Source: Punctularia strigosozonata HHB-11173 SS5 (Eukaryota > Basidiomycota > Agaricomycetes > Corticiales > Punctulariaceae). Taken from it: 64,000 nucleotides of DNA. Under the pieces are notes generated by a model. The model was not told the DNA's origin and made no database searches. It was given only the letters and a program-made list of their open reading frames with translations. This document shows positions 9,486 to 21,284 of the stretch, in pieces. The position numbers and the translations under genes were made by a program. The stretch is taken from contig NW_006767439.1 of the NCBI RefSeq assembly GCF_000264995.1, forward strand, positions 1-64,000, in the 5' to 3' direction. Position 1 is the first letter of the stretch. Each line of letters begins with the position of its first letter.

Positions 9486-11793
9486 TCCGGTCCGCGTCGA
9501 CGACGCTACCTACCACCTTCCGTTCGCGCTGCCTTCATCACCCCCAACACCGCTCACACCATCTTGGATACACGATCTTTCGTCACCTTCCTTTACCCTC
9601 GTCCAACACCCCATCTCTTACCGAGCTGTATTTTTAAGCTGTCATCGCTGTGCTGTCGTTGTCGTGTAAGCTTGTATTACTACCCACCACGCCCCGGCCC
9701 GCAGGATCCCCTTCGTCACCGCGGGCTGCCACTCAGATTTATTATATCTATTGCCACACACCTCTGTTCCGGCTCGCCCAATTGTTTATTCCCTATCTTG
9801 TATATACGCTGACCTTCTTGCTTCTGTCTTCGCTCGCTAGAGACTTTGTTGGATTACATACTTATCTGTTGACGGAATGCTTAATTCCCATGAAGATTCT
9901 GGATACATCGGTGTTCGTTTTGAAACCCGCATTGAGCATGTAACACCGAGTGCGAAGACTTGTACGTGTTTTCGGTTCCTTACTCGGCTGGTCCACATGA
10001 AGAAGCACGTCAGATGAACATGCCGTATACAATCAGATGGAGTCGTGTGGAAACCCGAGGAGAATTCATGACGGACCTGTAGCGTCGTCGCGGACTGGTG
10101 ACGACGGGCTAGCACACGTATGCACGACCGTCATTAGTGAGTATCGCGACTCGCCATGTTGCCCAGACGCGTTGATGAGTGCCGTTCATCAGCGCAAGCT
10201 CCTGCCCGCGGTGTTATTGCGGCGCCGCAGGTGTTGCGCAGCAACATGATTTAGACTCCGTGTACGAGAACATTACGGCAGCCTTGGTCTTCGGCAGGTC
10301 CGTTCCGCCGATGGGCTAGGTGGCTTATGTACCGGGCGCGAGAGTCCATGGAATTCGAAAACAGACTCGCAGGACTTGCATATCGTGAAGTCCGGTAGGA
10401 ATAAACCCGTTCAGCAAAACTCGAAAAGAAACCCGCGCGCCACGCGATGGCCGAAACTGGGCGGTATGCACGACCGAAAGGTGATGGCAGCAGGCCGCAT
10501 TACGACAAACAGTCGTATTAGCCGTTGGATGGCCGAAGACAGTACGTCAATGTGCAAGCACTATCCAAGCGCGGTGCGGGAGACAAAGCAGATGTTAGGA
10601 GGGTGAAGAACGGTTGCTCTCCCTTATACCAGCCTTGCTTGAGGCCCACGCAGAACCAGCAGAATCAGGATATAACCGATCTATCTGACTCGCAGTGTGC
10701 TGATGTTGTGCTACATATAGACCGATGAGAGCCTCAAGGTGCGATATACCCACGACTTACGCTAGTTTGAATGTCTGCCAGTTCGGGACCGAAAAGTGAT
10801 GATTCGTCGCGGTAGTAACGCACAGCTGGCCGTTGGTTCGCGAATTCCTCCTTGAGACCATAAGAGGAGTGTCGTAGGCGATCGATATCGAGCAGTTGAT
10901 AGCAGATATCTGTCCGCAAGCGATCATTATAAGCACGATTACTAGAACGTGACAAGTGGCCTGAAATGACGAGATCAGCAAATACGAACTTCCAAATCTC
11001 TTTCGCAGCGCTGACTATTCACTTCACTCAAGCTCTCGAGGTTGAGTCAAGATCAAGTCAATTTTCTGTATCAATAGATGATAGGTTCATGTTAGCGGTA
11101 GTAACCTCACGGGACTGTTCGTTTACCGCTCATTCGAGCTCAAAGTAGCACCGATATAGTTTGAACGTGGTTCCGTCCGCGTAGAAGTCTGCCGCATCAT
11201 AGCGCTCCGGAGCAGAGCGTCCACTAGAGCCTATGTATGCTGCACTCGGCCCCGTCGTCCCGACTCCTGCGTCATACGGGCTTCCGGCGGTGGATTACCC
11301 ATAATCGTGATTAACCGCATAGGCACGGTATTGTCGGCCCGGTTCACTATCTACTTGCTTGAGATTGAGGCTCACATGGATGTGATCAATCGCAGACACA
11401 GTATAGAGACCGTTTTCATGAAAGGGAGCAACGTCCACACGATAAAAGTTGGTGAAAATCGGTTTCATTCGATTATTCGTCGCAGCATGACTTGGGACTC
11501 GCCGTCGAGGTCGGTCGTCCTCGAAATATGGAGTGACCGGATTGACTCGGGAACGGCCTCCCGAGGCTAGAAGTCGAAAATCACAACCAAGGTCAAGTAT
11601 CTGTGAGTCTCGAGCCTGCCGGAGAGACCCGAGCGCTCCGTGGCGTCTTTCCGCGTCCTGGCGCCAAACGTGGGAATTCTAGCCGGCCCGTCACAGCTAT
11701 ACATAACCGCAACTGATACACCTCCCGCATACCCATCGACTTCCATCCACGAGTCGCGGATCCTCTCACTTGCTCGCATCCATCACAGTCACT
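9486..11793. other. long intergenic stretch
   Basis: The first 350 bp are the T/C-rich 3' region of the HMG-box gene. From about 10,730 to 11,580 the minus strand has short exon-like pieces, for example one reading ERYDAADFYADGTTFKLYRC near 11,150-11,220, that do not join into a model. This may be a decayed gene. The final 200 bp are the aldolase promoter. Confidence 0.35.
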
Positions 11794-13585
11794 ATGGGTG
11801 TCCTCGACATTGTACCTGTACGTGAATTCAGCCTCAGGAACCACAGATCTCCAACGATATTCACTGTACCATCTAGGCCGGAGTTTTGACCGGCGAAAAC
11901 GTTCGCAAGCTGTTCGATTACGCTAAAGAACACAACGTTGGTTTCCAATCCACTCCCCGAACGATGTGACACTGACCCGTCGCTTCATTCGACATCCGAT
12001 AGTTCGCGATCCCCGTAAGTAACGTCATCGATGAATCGGTGCACCCGATCTAACATCCACTCTAGGCTATTGTACGACGCTTCAACCATACCATGGCTTG
12101 CGGACTGACTGTCGTACAACCTACAGAATTGCACTTCGTCTTCGACGGTCAATGCAGTCCTCGAAGCTGCTCGGTACGTGAACCGATAGAACAGCGCCCA
12201 CCCTCACCTGAAAACCTCATCGGCGAGAATCTGATACACTGCGTACTTGGTAATTAGTGACATCAAGTCGCCGATCATAATACAAGTTTCCCAAGGCGGA
12301 GCTGCCTACTTCGCTGGCAAGGGGCTATCCAATACGAACCAAGAGGCGTCCATCCTCGGCGCTGTAGCGGCTGCCCACCATGTTCGCACTGTCGCGAAGG
12401 CATATGGCGTGTAAGCATCATATTCTACTCACATCATTCACACGTATTTCCAATACCTCGACTCATTGCCGATGTTTGACAGACCCGTCATCCTCCACTC
12501 CGATCACTGCGCACACAAGTTGCTTCCCTGGTTCGACGGCATGCTCGCTGAGGACAAGAAGTACTTCGATCAGCACGGCGAGCCCCTGTTCTCTAGCCAC
12601 ATGCTCGACCTCAGCGAAGAGCCCAAGGATGAGAATATCAAGACGTGTGTCGAATACTTCACCAAGATGGCCCCTCTCGGTACGTTGTCCTGCGAATACC
12701 TGCATCCTGGCTTACGTTCCACCTCAGGTCTCTGGCTCGAGATGGAGATCGGTATCACTGGTGGCGAGGAAGACGGTGTCGACAACACCAACGTGGACAA
12801 CAACAAGCTGTACACTCAACCGGAGGATGTCTACGACGTTTACGACGCCTTGATCAAGGTTAGTCAAGTGTTTATGGGTTAGTATCACGTTCTTATCGTC
12901 GCCACCGGCTTTTGGCTACAGATCAGCCCCAACTTCAGCATCGCCGCCGCGTTCGGTAACGTCCACGGCGTCTACAAGCCCGGGAACGTTCGCCTCCACC
13001 CCGAACTTCTCCACAAGCACCAGATCTTCACCGAGCAGAAGACCCAACAGAAAAAGCCTCTGTTCGTCACAAACTGCTCTGCGTCTTCATACGGATGCTG
13101 ACCTAAGAATCCAGCTACCTCGTTTTCCACGGCGGATCTGGTTCAACCAAGGACGACATCAAGACCGCCGTCGAGAATGGTGTCGTGAAGATGAACGTCG
13201 ATACCGGTCAGCATCCTACTCTCGTGTCGTTGTTCTACGCCGCTAACTGCCTCGCCTCAGACACTCAATTTGCGTACCTCTCCGGTATCCGCGATTTCGT
13301 CCTCAACAAAAAGGACTACTTGCTTTCGCAAGTCGGCAACCCCGATGGCGCTGACAAGCCCAACAAGAAGGTATGCACTGTTCATATGACGTCTGTTACT
13401 TGTGACTAAACTGCGACGTACACAGTACTACGATCCTCGTGTCTGGGTGCGCGAAGGCGAGAAGACCCTTTCGCAGAGGGTCAAAGAGGCCTGTGCTGAC
13501 CTAGGCAACGTCGGTAAGTCTTCCCCTGTGATTGGCAGGACGATGTGATGGGTCTCAACCTTCCTATATCATAGACCGCCTTTGA
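11794..13585 (+). CDS. FBA1: fructose-bisphosphate aldolase, class II
   Basis: The zinc-dependent aldolase of glycolysis and gluconeogenesis in the cytosol, which splits fructose 1,6-bisphosphate into dihydroxyacetone phosphate and glyceraldehyde 3-phosphate. The start is MGVLDIVP at 11794; the last exon ends LGNVDRL with the stop at 13583-13585. About a dozen introns give roughly 360 residues, the normal fungal length. Diagnostic stretches are FAIPAIN, VILHSDHCAHKLLPWFDGML (first zinc histidines), LEMEIGITGGEEDG, AAAFGNVHGVYKPGN and LVFHGGSGSTKDD (further zinc histidines), then KMNVDTDTQFAYL and the C-terminal DPRVWVREGEKTL. One intron has the weaker donor GTTGGT (after KEHN) but restores the family sequence exactly. 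It is expected to be highly expressed. Identity is secure. Confidence 0.96.
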
Positions 13586-14100
13586 ACGGGCGCGAGGATA
13601 CGAGAGACGATTATTGGCGACGATGTCGAAGCTGTAACTCACAAATGATGTACAGGTATTAGGTTAGCGCATATAGATACGTAAAACGAACAATGTTGTT
13701 ATACATCAAGAATAGTATAGACTGACGTGTGAGAGCGTGTGAGACGCGTTCTGGAGACGCAGTCAAAGAACACGCATCCGTCCAATTTGAATGGTGCTCT
13801 ACATCCCTGATCATGTGATGACCGACTAACCAGAAGTTGTGCAATCTTGCCGTTACTGACACTACAGCCGCTACGTACTTGCTATGTACCAAGGTTCCGA
13901 TGCATTTGGTTTGCTCTGCGACCCCGTTCTAGTCGGGGCGTCGCACGCCGGCTTTGACTCTCACAGTGGCATATTTGAATACGCCGGCCCTGGATAGATG
14001 ATCCGCTTTGTGTCCGAAGCATGAATACTAGACTGGTCTGCCGTATCCCTCGTCGTCCTCGGTTGCCCTACCCCTCTCGATTGTGTTCTTCTGTACCACC
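13586..14100. other. intergenic stretch
   Basis: 3' region of the aldolase gene and promoter of the next gene. No supported exon or RNA gene. Confidence 0.4.
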
Positions 14101-16177
14101 ATGCTCAGGAGGCTGATTTGGGCTTCCCTCCTTATTATCCTGGTTGCGCTTTACACCCTTTTCGGGCAGCTGGAATATGCCAATAACCTCGGATGGTGCA
14201 GCAGCAGTAAACGACTTGCTGATGAGGACCACGGACGAGAGTTCAACAACCAAACGAGCTATGTTCTTGGTGCGGCAGGATTGACTTTCCGAGGTAATGT
14301 CACCGCAACCCGCAGATCATCTGTTAGCGCTCAAGGTCTAAACCCATCCTTGACACCCCCAGACAATCTGAGGAACGACACGAAGTACATGACATCGTTC
14401 TTTGGTGGTGGAATGAGTAGGTGCTGTGGTACCGATCAAGTATGAAAAAGGGCGCTAATCCCTGCGGCGGCCCAGCGAACGATATAATGACCATTGTGAG
14501 CTTGTATTCATATCATGATGCATATATGCTTACGGAAGGTAGGGTAACATGGTATACCTTGCCACGTTGACAGACCGTGTTCCTATCATTCCTCCATGGA
14601 TGCCAAACCGTTTACTCGATGCCAACGTGCAGAAACCTCTACCGTTTGGCGAGGTACGAAGGCTCAGCTCGTAGTGTCCGTTGAGCGTGGACTTACTATA
14701 CGACTGAAGGTGTTCGACGTTCCGCGACTCGCACGCAAACTACGACGCCCAGTGTTGGAATGGCACCAGGTAAGTTCGGAAAGTACCTTCGACTGGTCTA
14801 CACAGTTTCAAGCTGTACTTAGGTGAAGGACTATTCCGCCGGTGATTCTGTGTTGGAGACTATTGGATGCTACACCGTCTGGGGGAGCGTGAAGCCTGGA
14901 GAATCCAGGGATCCAAGTCCAAGTTCGCTAATCCCATTACTGAATTTGGGTGCGTATACGGGTCTCCTCAGAGATGTCCTATGTCAACTAATAGTCATTC
15001 TCAAAGATATCTCATGGAATAACATGCCATCCTCGATCAGCCTTGGTTATGATACTGCCTCCATTTGGCGTCTTGCCTCGCTCTTATATCCAAGTGCACG
15101 GCAACGAGCTATAGACGCCGGTATTTCTATAGCCCGTATGCGTGATTGCTTGCGTGATAATCTGTAGCCTATTAGGCGAGATCAAGCCGTCACCATCAGG
15201 ATTCAAGGGTGAACTAGTGCTACCGGATGATCAATTCACGTGTTACGACCTCTTGTATTATGCTGCCACCGTAGAGGTGAGAGCATTCGCTCCAACAGTA
15301 CTACTGGTTGTCTGACTTATGCAAAGCCATTTGAATACTTCCAAGATTACTCGCCAGCGTGGCGCTTTGTGGTGTCGAACTTTCATTGGACTCAACAAGT
15401 GGAACGTATAGGCCACTCGTACGTGAGGAGGATTCTGGGAGTGGAAGACGGAGGTCCGAACGTGAACGAGGTGCGTGGAATGGCGCTCAGTGGAGTAGCC
15501 TTGACGACTTCCCATGCTCAGTACATAGCAATTCACGCTCGTCGTGGAGACTTTCAAGGATGGTGTGACTCGGAGAGTCAATCGAGAGACGATTGCCTGG
15601 TCAACATCGGAGCCTTACAAATCCGAGTCAAGGAGGTGTGTATTGTATCTGCTCCGTATCCTAGAACGCACCTCGATCTCTGCAGATTCAAGACGAGCTC
15701 CTTGTTACCAGGGGCATCAACTTGCGCGACACGTCGGTGACAACTTCGACGCTCATTAACGCTATCGTTGAAGTCTGATTTTGCAGAGATGTCATCCTTC
15801 TGAGCGACGAAAAGGACCCGCAGTGGTGGCTCGAAGTTCGGGACCTCGGGTGGAAGACTGTTGATCATGTCGCCCTTGAGACCGTCGACATACACGGTCC
15901 TTGGTATGTGCAATCCTCGTTATATATTGTCGATTGCAATTGATGAGTACTATTCTCAAGGTATCCCCTCATAGTTGACGTTTACATCATGTCTAGCGGG
16001 ATTGGATTCGTTGGTACAGCACGATCAACTAGTGAGAGATGTATTCTGAACCGAACTTGCTATATACTGACCAGCATGGTATCAGTGAGCTTGTTGGCGA
16101 AACGTCGAACAGAAGAATGGAGAAACGGGATCACTAGAACGGTTGAATGGGGCTGGCCAGGGGCAGATAATCATTAG
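14101..16177 (+). CDS. O-fucosyltransferase-like type II membrane protein
   Basis: A probable Golgi glycosyltransferase of the GDP-fucose protein O-fucosyltransferase-like superfamily. The first true ATG (14101) gives MLRRLIWASLLIILVALYTL, a short basic tip and one membrane helix, so a type II anchor. After a stem come DNLRNDTKYMTSFFGG, LATLTDRVPIIPPWMPNRLL and the hallmark IAIHARRGDF (near 15,530), the HxRRGDF motif that binds the sugar nucleotide in this superfamily. Near the C-terminus are DVILLSDEKDPQWW and, across an intron, GIGFVGTARST joined to MSLLAKRRTEEWRNG. The last residues are GWPGADNH. Six or more short introns. The acceptor substrate and even the transferred sugar are inferred from family only. 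It lies 3' of the aldolase gene, in the same direction but with its own promoter. Confidence 0.72.
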
Positions 16178-16528
16178 CGGCGGGGGCGATCATTTGAGTG
16201 TTGTGTCTACGAGCTTTGCGGTGAGATATTGACTTCACGATCATGACTTCGGAGTATACCGTTTCTATGCTTTGTACATCTGCATTTCTGAGCTCGGGGC
16301 ACTATGTGGAAGACAGGCGGCAGGCGGTAGCGCTGCTGAAATTTGAAATTGACGCTCATACCTTCAACGCTGAGGCCAACCAGAGAACGGAGTTTGCCGT
16401 TGGCTCGGTCACCTGATCTGTGGGTATAACCATATTTTGCGCTTAGCCTTCAGTCCGCTCTGGGTTCAAGCCTACTTATACAGCGTACCGCACTTGATAA
16501 CACTCATTCACGCGTTCTCCACATCAGA
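16178..16528. other. intergenic stretch
   Basis: Promoter region of the RRP46 gene. No exon seen. Confidence 0.4.
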
Positions 16529-17487
16529 ATGTCCAGGACTGGCGGGCGTCAGAACAGCGACATGCGAGAGATCGTTGTAATATGCGAGGGTCTTGATAGG
16601 GCTGATGGTTCCGCACGTTTCGCCTTCGGTAAGAATCGAATCCCGCTTCATTGACGAATACCATTCCTCGTCCACTGTCTTCATGAATTTTGGCCTCTGA
16701 AAACGTGTGCTGACTACTCATAGGACTTACAAAATGCCTTGCATCTGTCTCAGGTCCGATCGAAGTCCGCCCTCAAAATGAGCTCCCCACCCAGGCGGCA
16801 TTCGAGGTTATCGTACGGCCTCTTTCCGGAGTTGCTGGCACTCGCGCGAAATCAATTGGAACTACATTACAGTTTCTTCTCGCCCCTTCTATCATTCTCA
16901 CCGCGCATCCGCGCACTCTCCTACAACTCGTTGTACAGGCTCTGAACGAGGACTCGCCACCTACTCCCTCCCTTTGCCGGATGACCTTTCTTCCCGATAC
17001 GATGTCTGGCTTAGCTGCTATGATCAATGCATCCACAATTGCGCTCTTAAATGCTGGATCGATACAGATGCGCGGAGTGGTATGCGCTGTGGCCGTTGGC
17101 GTGGACACGTCCGGGAGTCTTCTCGTAGATCCTGCTCCAAGCGAATTGCCACACCTCGCTGCCTGCGGTTGTTTCGCCTTTATTATACGCGCAACTTCAG
17201 CTTCGACGGAACGGCATCTGCAATGCGAACCTGTATGGACGAACTGGCAAACGCGTACAAGCTCCTCTGCCGTACACCCCAACGCGCTCGCACGGGCGAG
17301 AGAAGCTGCTGAGAAGGCTTCGCTGACCGTATGGGAGCATCTCAAATCGAGCATGGCGCGTTCCGAACCACGTTCAACCAAGCAAGCTGTCATCGATCAG
17401 GAGCGTCTTGACGAGTCGGCAAGTGAAAGCAAGAGCGTGGACCAGGACCAAGGGGCAAGTAGTGAAGACGACGATGTGGAAGAATGA
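16529..17487 (+). CDS. RRP46: exosome complex subunit RRP46 (RNase PH-like)
   Basis: A non-catalytic ring subunit of the RNA exosome, which processes and degrades RNA in nucleus and cytoplasm. The start at 16529 gives MSRTGGRQNSDMREIVV. One intron (16629-16723) joins ARFAFG to LTKCLASVSGPIEVRPQNE, the RNase PH strand pattern. Further on are KSIGTTLQFLLAPSIIL, the highly typical GLAAMINASTIALLNAGSIQMRGV and a short VDPAPSELPHLA segment. About 287 residues, somewhat longer than yeast Rrp46. The extra length is a C-terminal tail rich in Ser, Glu and Asp ending SSEDDDVEE. The arginines used for phosphate binding in bacterial RNase PH are not conserved in the usual places, as expected for a structural subunit. 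Assignment to RRP46 rather than MTR3 or RRP41 rests on the NASTIALLNAG region and is an inference. Confidence 0.8.
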
Positions 17488-18053
17488 TGATCATGCTCGA
17501 ACGGCTCGCACGGGCTGCATCGCTCATCTATGTCGGTCGTGCAACATCGGGTTCGTATGCATGAATCACCTTGAAATATTGACGTTGCTCACCGTATTGT
17601 TACAGCATCGTGGACGCTTACCCGCCGCAGGGAATACCACCGGGATGCGCGGGGCTATGGCCCTTCGTCGGTCTATCGCCACGAAACTCGCCGTGCCCGG
17701 AGTCAGGAGGTCGCGGTTTACTGTTGAGTGCGCTTACGCCAATGCTAGCTCAGGAGGATGGCAACATTTCTTTCGCGATCTAATCTCTGTATCTGATATG
17801 AAATCAGGAACCACATACTACTTGTCGCGTTAAAACTGTTTTAGCACGTCTGGCTGCGAAACCGTTGTTCAATCCGTGATCATAATAATACAAAGGTGTA
17901 ATCCCGAGATCAGGTTGATACTTCATCGACTGTCAATACCCCGCGCCGCCCCGAAGACTATACGATTCCTGTTCTATGCAGGCCGTTAGGATTGGTCTCG
18001 GCGCCAAACATAGCCGGATGCATCGCTTACAGAGGGCGTCAGCTGAGTTTTGG
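17488..18053. other. intergenic stretch
   Basis: The plus frame stays open for a while beyond the RRP46 stop, but nothing in it looks like a domain or is bordered by splice sites. No call. Confidence 0.35.
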
Positions 18054-18407
18054 TTATATTCTCGTTGCCATGACGGCCTGCCAGTCTCGTTTCCCGGCGA
18101 GTCGCAGGTCAACAGCGGGTTTTGTCTTTTTCGTTGAACCTTCGGTGCTCCCGGGCTCCGAGTCGGCACTGCGCGAGCGTCGGGGCGTGAAGAAACCCTT
18201 GAGACCGAGGCATTTTTTGAGGGAAGGTCGCCCTGATGACGAGCTTCCCTGTGATGACTCCCGGGCGGAATCCACGCCTTTCTTTGTGGATGAATGGGAG
18301 GTAGCCATAGAACTTCTCGTGGATCTACAGCACTCCGTCAGGGCAGATGTCCACGGTGTTGGTGACGAGAGGCGCGCGTAAGGCCCCGAGCTCTGGGGTA
18401 TGGTCAT
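18054..18407 (-). CDS. small Ser/Lys-rich hypothetical protein (doubtful)
   Basis: A 117-codon frame starting MTIPQSSGPYARLSSPTP, with a Ser-rich middle (SSQGSSSSGRPSLKKCLG) and a basic stretch GFFTPRRSRSADSEPG. No signal peptide, membrane segment or known domain. An overlapping frame on the other strand is just as long, so coding is not certain. It could also be one exon of a longer gene. I do not recognise it. Confidence 0.3.
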   Translation of the reverse strand: MTIPQSSGPYARLSSPTPWTSALTECCRSTRSSMATSHSSTKKGVDSARESSQGSSSSGRPSLKKCLGLKGFFTPRRSRSADSEPGSTEGSTKKTKPAVDLRLAGKRDWQAVMATRI

Positions 18408-18974
18408 GTCATGGGCAAAATGCGAAGCGGGCGCGGTAGAGCGGTTGGTTGAGTATGGCGAACCGCTTGGTGGGACAAGCCACTGAATATCGCTGTAGAA
18501 GACACGTCTGCGAATAAGCCATACATATATTAAACCATGGACGAGTCATTGGCCAATATCGCGAAGGTACTCACTACTAAGCAACGGCCTTCATTGAGGT
18601 GACTCGCGTGAATATGAAATGGGTAAGAAGGTTTCATGGCTGTCCCAAGTTCATCGAGCAGTACGTATACTTATGCAATATGGCCTCCCTGCCTTCGCTG
18701 AGTCATGCGGCGACAGCGGCGCAGTCGTTGAAGACCATGCTGTCCGGGCAGAACCCGGTAGTGTCGGGATATTGCAACGCATACTTATAGGATGGATGTC
18801 GTGCTAGCGGAACAGTGAGGGATCGTATGGTGAGACATCGCAGCACCGCGCAGCGTGGACCGTACATACAATAAGTTCGTGCCTGCTTCAGTGCTTCTAT
18901 GTACCAACATGCCACGTGGGATGGCTGCGTGACTGTAGTACTGTCACGTACATACTCGACCTCTAGTAGACGAC
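18408..18974. other. intergenic stretch
   Basis: Promoter region of the HAD phosphatase gene. Only short open frames without exon character. Confidence 0.4.
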
Positions 18975-20083
18975 ATGGTCATCATCAAAGGCAGCAGGCC
19001 GCTTCCTCAGCCTCGAGACATCAAACTCATTGTCTCTGATGTCGACGGTTCGTGGTCCTTGGATGTGCAACACTCTGGTCCCCTGATCGTATTGACGCTC
19101 AGGTACACTTCTTGACTCCCACCATGAACTACCGGTGACGAACCCCACCCATAAGGTTATCCGCCGAATCCGAGCGGATCATCCGACACTCCCTATTGTC
19201 ATCTCGACGGGCAAGCAGTACACGGCGACTGCCTCGTTGCGTGAACAACTAGATCTGCATCCTTTCAATGCCTGCCATCTGAACGGCAACGTCATCTATA
19301 ATCCGGATGGGTCCGTGATCATGGACTCTGGGCTCGATATCGGCGTCGTGAACGAGGTGTACGCTGACATGAAAAATCGCGGTGTGAGCCTCTTCCTGTA
19401 TGACTATGAGAGGGTTCATCAGGTGTTGTACGGGGCGAACGACGATCACCCAGGAATCTGGGCCCAGAAGCTGCGCGGATATGGCGAAACCGTTCTTGAA
19501 TATACAGAAGCGGAGAGCATGGAGATCATGGACAAGGTGACGAAGGGTGCTATAAAGGTGATCAAGATGGCCGTCTGCCAGGATGAGGAAGCGTTACCGG
19601 GTACGTTTTACCATCTGTATTTCTGAATCAGGCTGACCCGCGAAATCCATAGCTACCCGCAATGTACTCGGCAACTTCCCCTCAGACTCCTTCGCCCTGA
19701 CTCAAGCCCTCACGTTTTGCTGCGAGCTTATCCCTTCTAGTCACAACAAAGGCACCGCTTTAACCGCTCTGGTACGGCATCTGAACGAGGTTCATGCCCT
19801 AGGTATTGAGCCGGAAAATGTCATTACTTTCGGTGACGGCGAGAACGACGTGAGCATGTTCAAAGTCGCGGGCATGAGCGTCGCGATGGGTATGTGATTC
19901 TGTTGTGGTTTGTTCAGCATTCTGTCATTGACCGCCTCCACAACTCATCTAGGTAACGCAATGGCGAGTGCAAAGGCTGAGGCGGTTTGGGAGACAGCCA
20001 CAAACGATGAAGGGGGTGTGGGTCTGTTCCTTGAGAAGGTGTTTTATCCCAACGAAGCGCAGCATTGGGCACACTATGCTTGA
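18975..20083 (+). CDS. HAD-superfamily phosphatase, Cof type
   Basis: A cytosolic phosphatase of the haloacid dehalogenase superfamily, Cof/YbiV-like (type IIB cap); such enzymes act on sugar phosphates or related small molecules. The start at 18975 gives MVIIKGSRPLPQPRDIKLIV. Motif I, DVDGTLLDSHHEL, is created by splicing out intron 19048-19102. Motif II is IVISTGKQ, a cap domain follows, then the lysine of motif III and motif IV, VITFGDGENDVSMFKVAG, with its GDxxND acidic pair. The C-terminal part reads AMGNAMASAKAEAVWET and GVGLFLEKVF, the usual Cof ending. Three introns, about 310 residues; all catalytic residues are present. The substrate cannot be told from sequence. Confidence 0.85.
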
Positions 20084-20242
20084 CCAATAAGCGACGTGCT
20101 GAGGATGCGCCGTACTTCGTTATATGGAATCTAGATGCGTAACTTGAAATTAAATAGAGCGTGCTCCTAGACATCCTTGTGACACAGCGCAGGAATCTTT
20201 ACTTTGTTCACCAGAGATCATGCGAGGGCAACTTCAACGTCG

Positions 20243-20659
20243 TCAACACTGAAACGTGCCAGACGAGGCGGACGGGCATAAAGAAGATCCCGATATCAAG
20301 GCACCCCCAGAAAACTGCCAGATTTCGTGAGCTGGACGCTCGAATATCAACCATAGTATGGCACACCGGATAGAAGCAGTCGAAGTCGAATGTCCCGCTG
20401 GTGGAGCCTTCATGCGCGTATCTGGAACGTAGTTCAATTGTGGCATCCTACTCGAGTCTTTCCGTACGCACGCGCAGAACGTTGGTTCTCCCAAACCCCC
20501 GCTCTGACCGAAGAGGTCGTACGTGTTACCATCAGCGGCTTCGTAAGTCGGTCCGTCGCATGCTGCACAGGTTGACCTCTTCAGGAGACTAGCTGCTGCC
20601 GTCACTGTGAAAGGCCAGGCGAGAACGAGCGCCGAAAATAACCGGATGGTGATGCGCAT
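20243..20659 (-). CDS. possible small secreted protein
   Basis: The frame opens MRITIRLFSALVLAWPFTVT, a good signal peptide, followed by a dibasic site (LLKRSTC) and CAACDGPTYEAADG. Read without introns it is 138 residues and ends in a Cys-containing tail. A GTAACACG donor after EAADG and an acceptor near 20,500 suggest that the true message may be spliced differently, reading SGTFDFDCFYPVC further on. Small secreted cysteine proteins of this size are common in wood- and litter-decay fungi. The start and signal peptide are the solid part; the rest of the model is not. Confidence 0.4.
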   Translation of the reverse strand: MRITIRLFSALVLAWPFTVTAAASLLKRSTCAACDGPTYEAADGNTYDLFGQSGGLGEPTFCACVRKDSSRMPQLNYVPDTRMKAPPAGHSTSTASIRCAILWLIFERPAHEIWQFSGGALISGSSLCPSASSGTFQC

Positions 20660-21284
20660 GGTGTTTGCTGAGAAAGCGCGACCGCTGCTAGCTGTTGGGC
20701 ATCGACAATCCTATTGTACTTTATACCCTTCCGTTCGGTAGACTGCATCCTGCTAAATGTTCGTAAGCATATGCAGGACTGAGAATGAAATCTGCGGTAC
20801 CTCGGCGATGAAACCACAGAAAAATGCGTAGAACCTTCTGCTTTTCGATGTCTTGGTGGACTGCCATCATCTCCTGTGAGGAAGCGAAGGTGATTCAATT
20901 CACTGAACACTGGCCAGTAATAGCAGTTAAGGACGTACGTGAACTTATAGACACCCTGGAAAGATCTTGTGTTTCAGGAATGTAGTAGACAAGTCAGAGC
21001 ACCGCGCAATACGGACCCTGCGACAGCATTGAGCAATACATATTCCGGGCGACGGGTGTGCGCGAGAACCGCCGGGTTGGGTTGCCATCAAGAGGGTAAG
21101 GGGAGGGGAGGTCATCACCGACGGGCAATGTATTCAATGTTCATGCGAAGCAACGTGAACACAATCCCAGTAAAAAGTTGCCCCTCATTAACCCAGCACT
21201 AACATTATACCGACGCATTGTAAGCCAAAAAGCGAAAAGAGGGCCAGCCCCCAGTGCATACAGGAATACGGTGGGCGCCACCTT
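20660..21284. other. intergenic stretch
   Basis: Between two minus-strand genes. Includes a short purine-rich segment near 21,090-21,120. No exon seen. Confidence 0.4.

Noticed and set aside
16773-17393. 206-codon minus frame
   Set aside because: Antisense to RRP46, which has clear RNase PH motifs on the plus strand.
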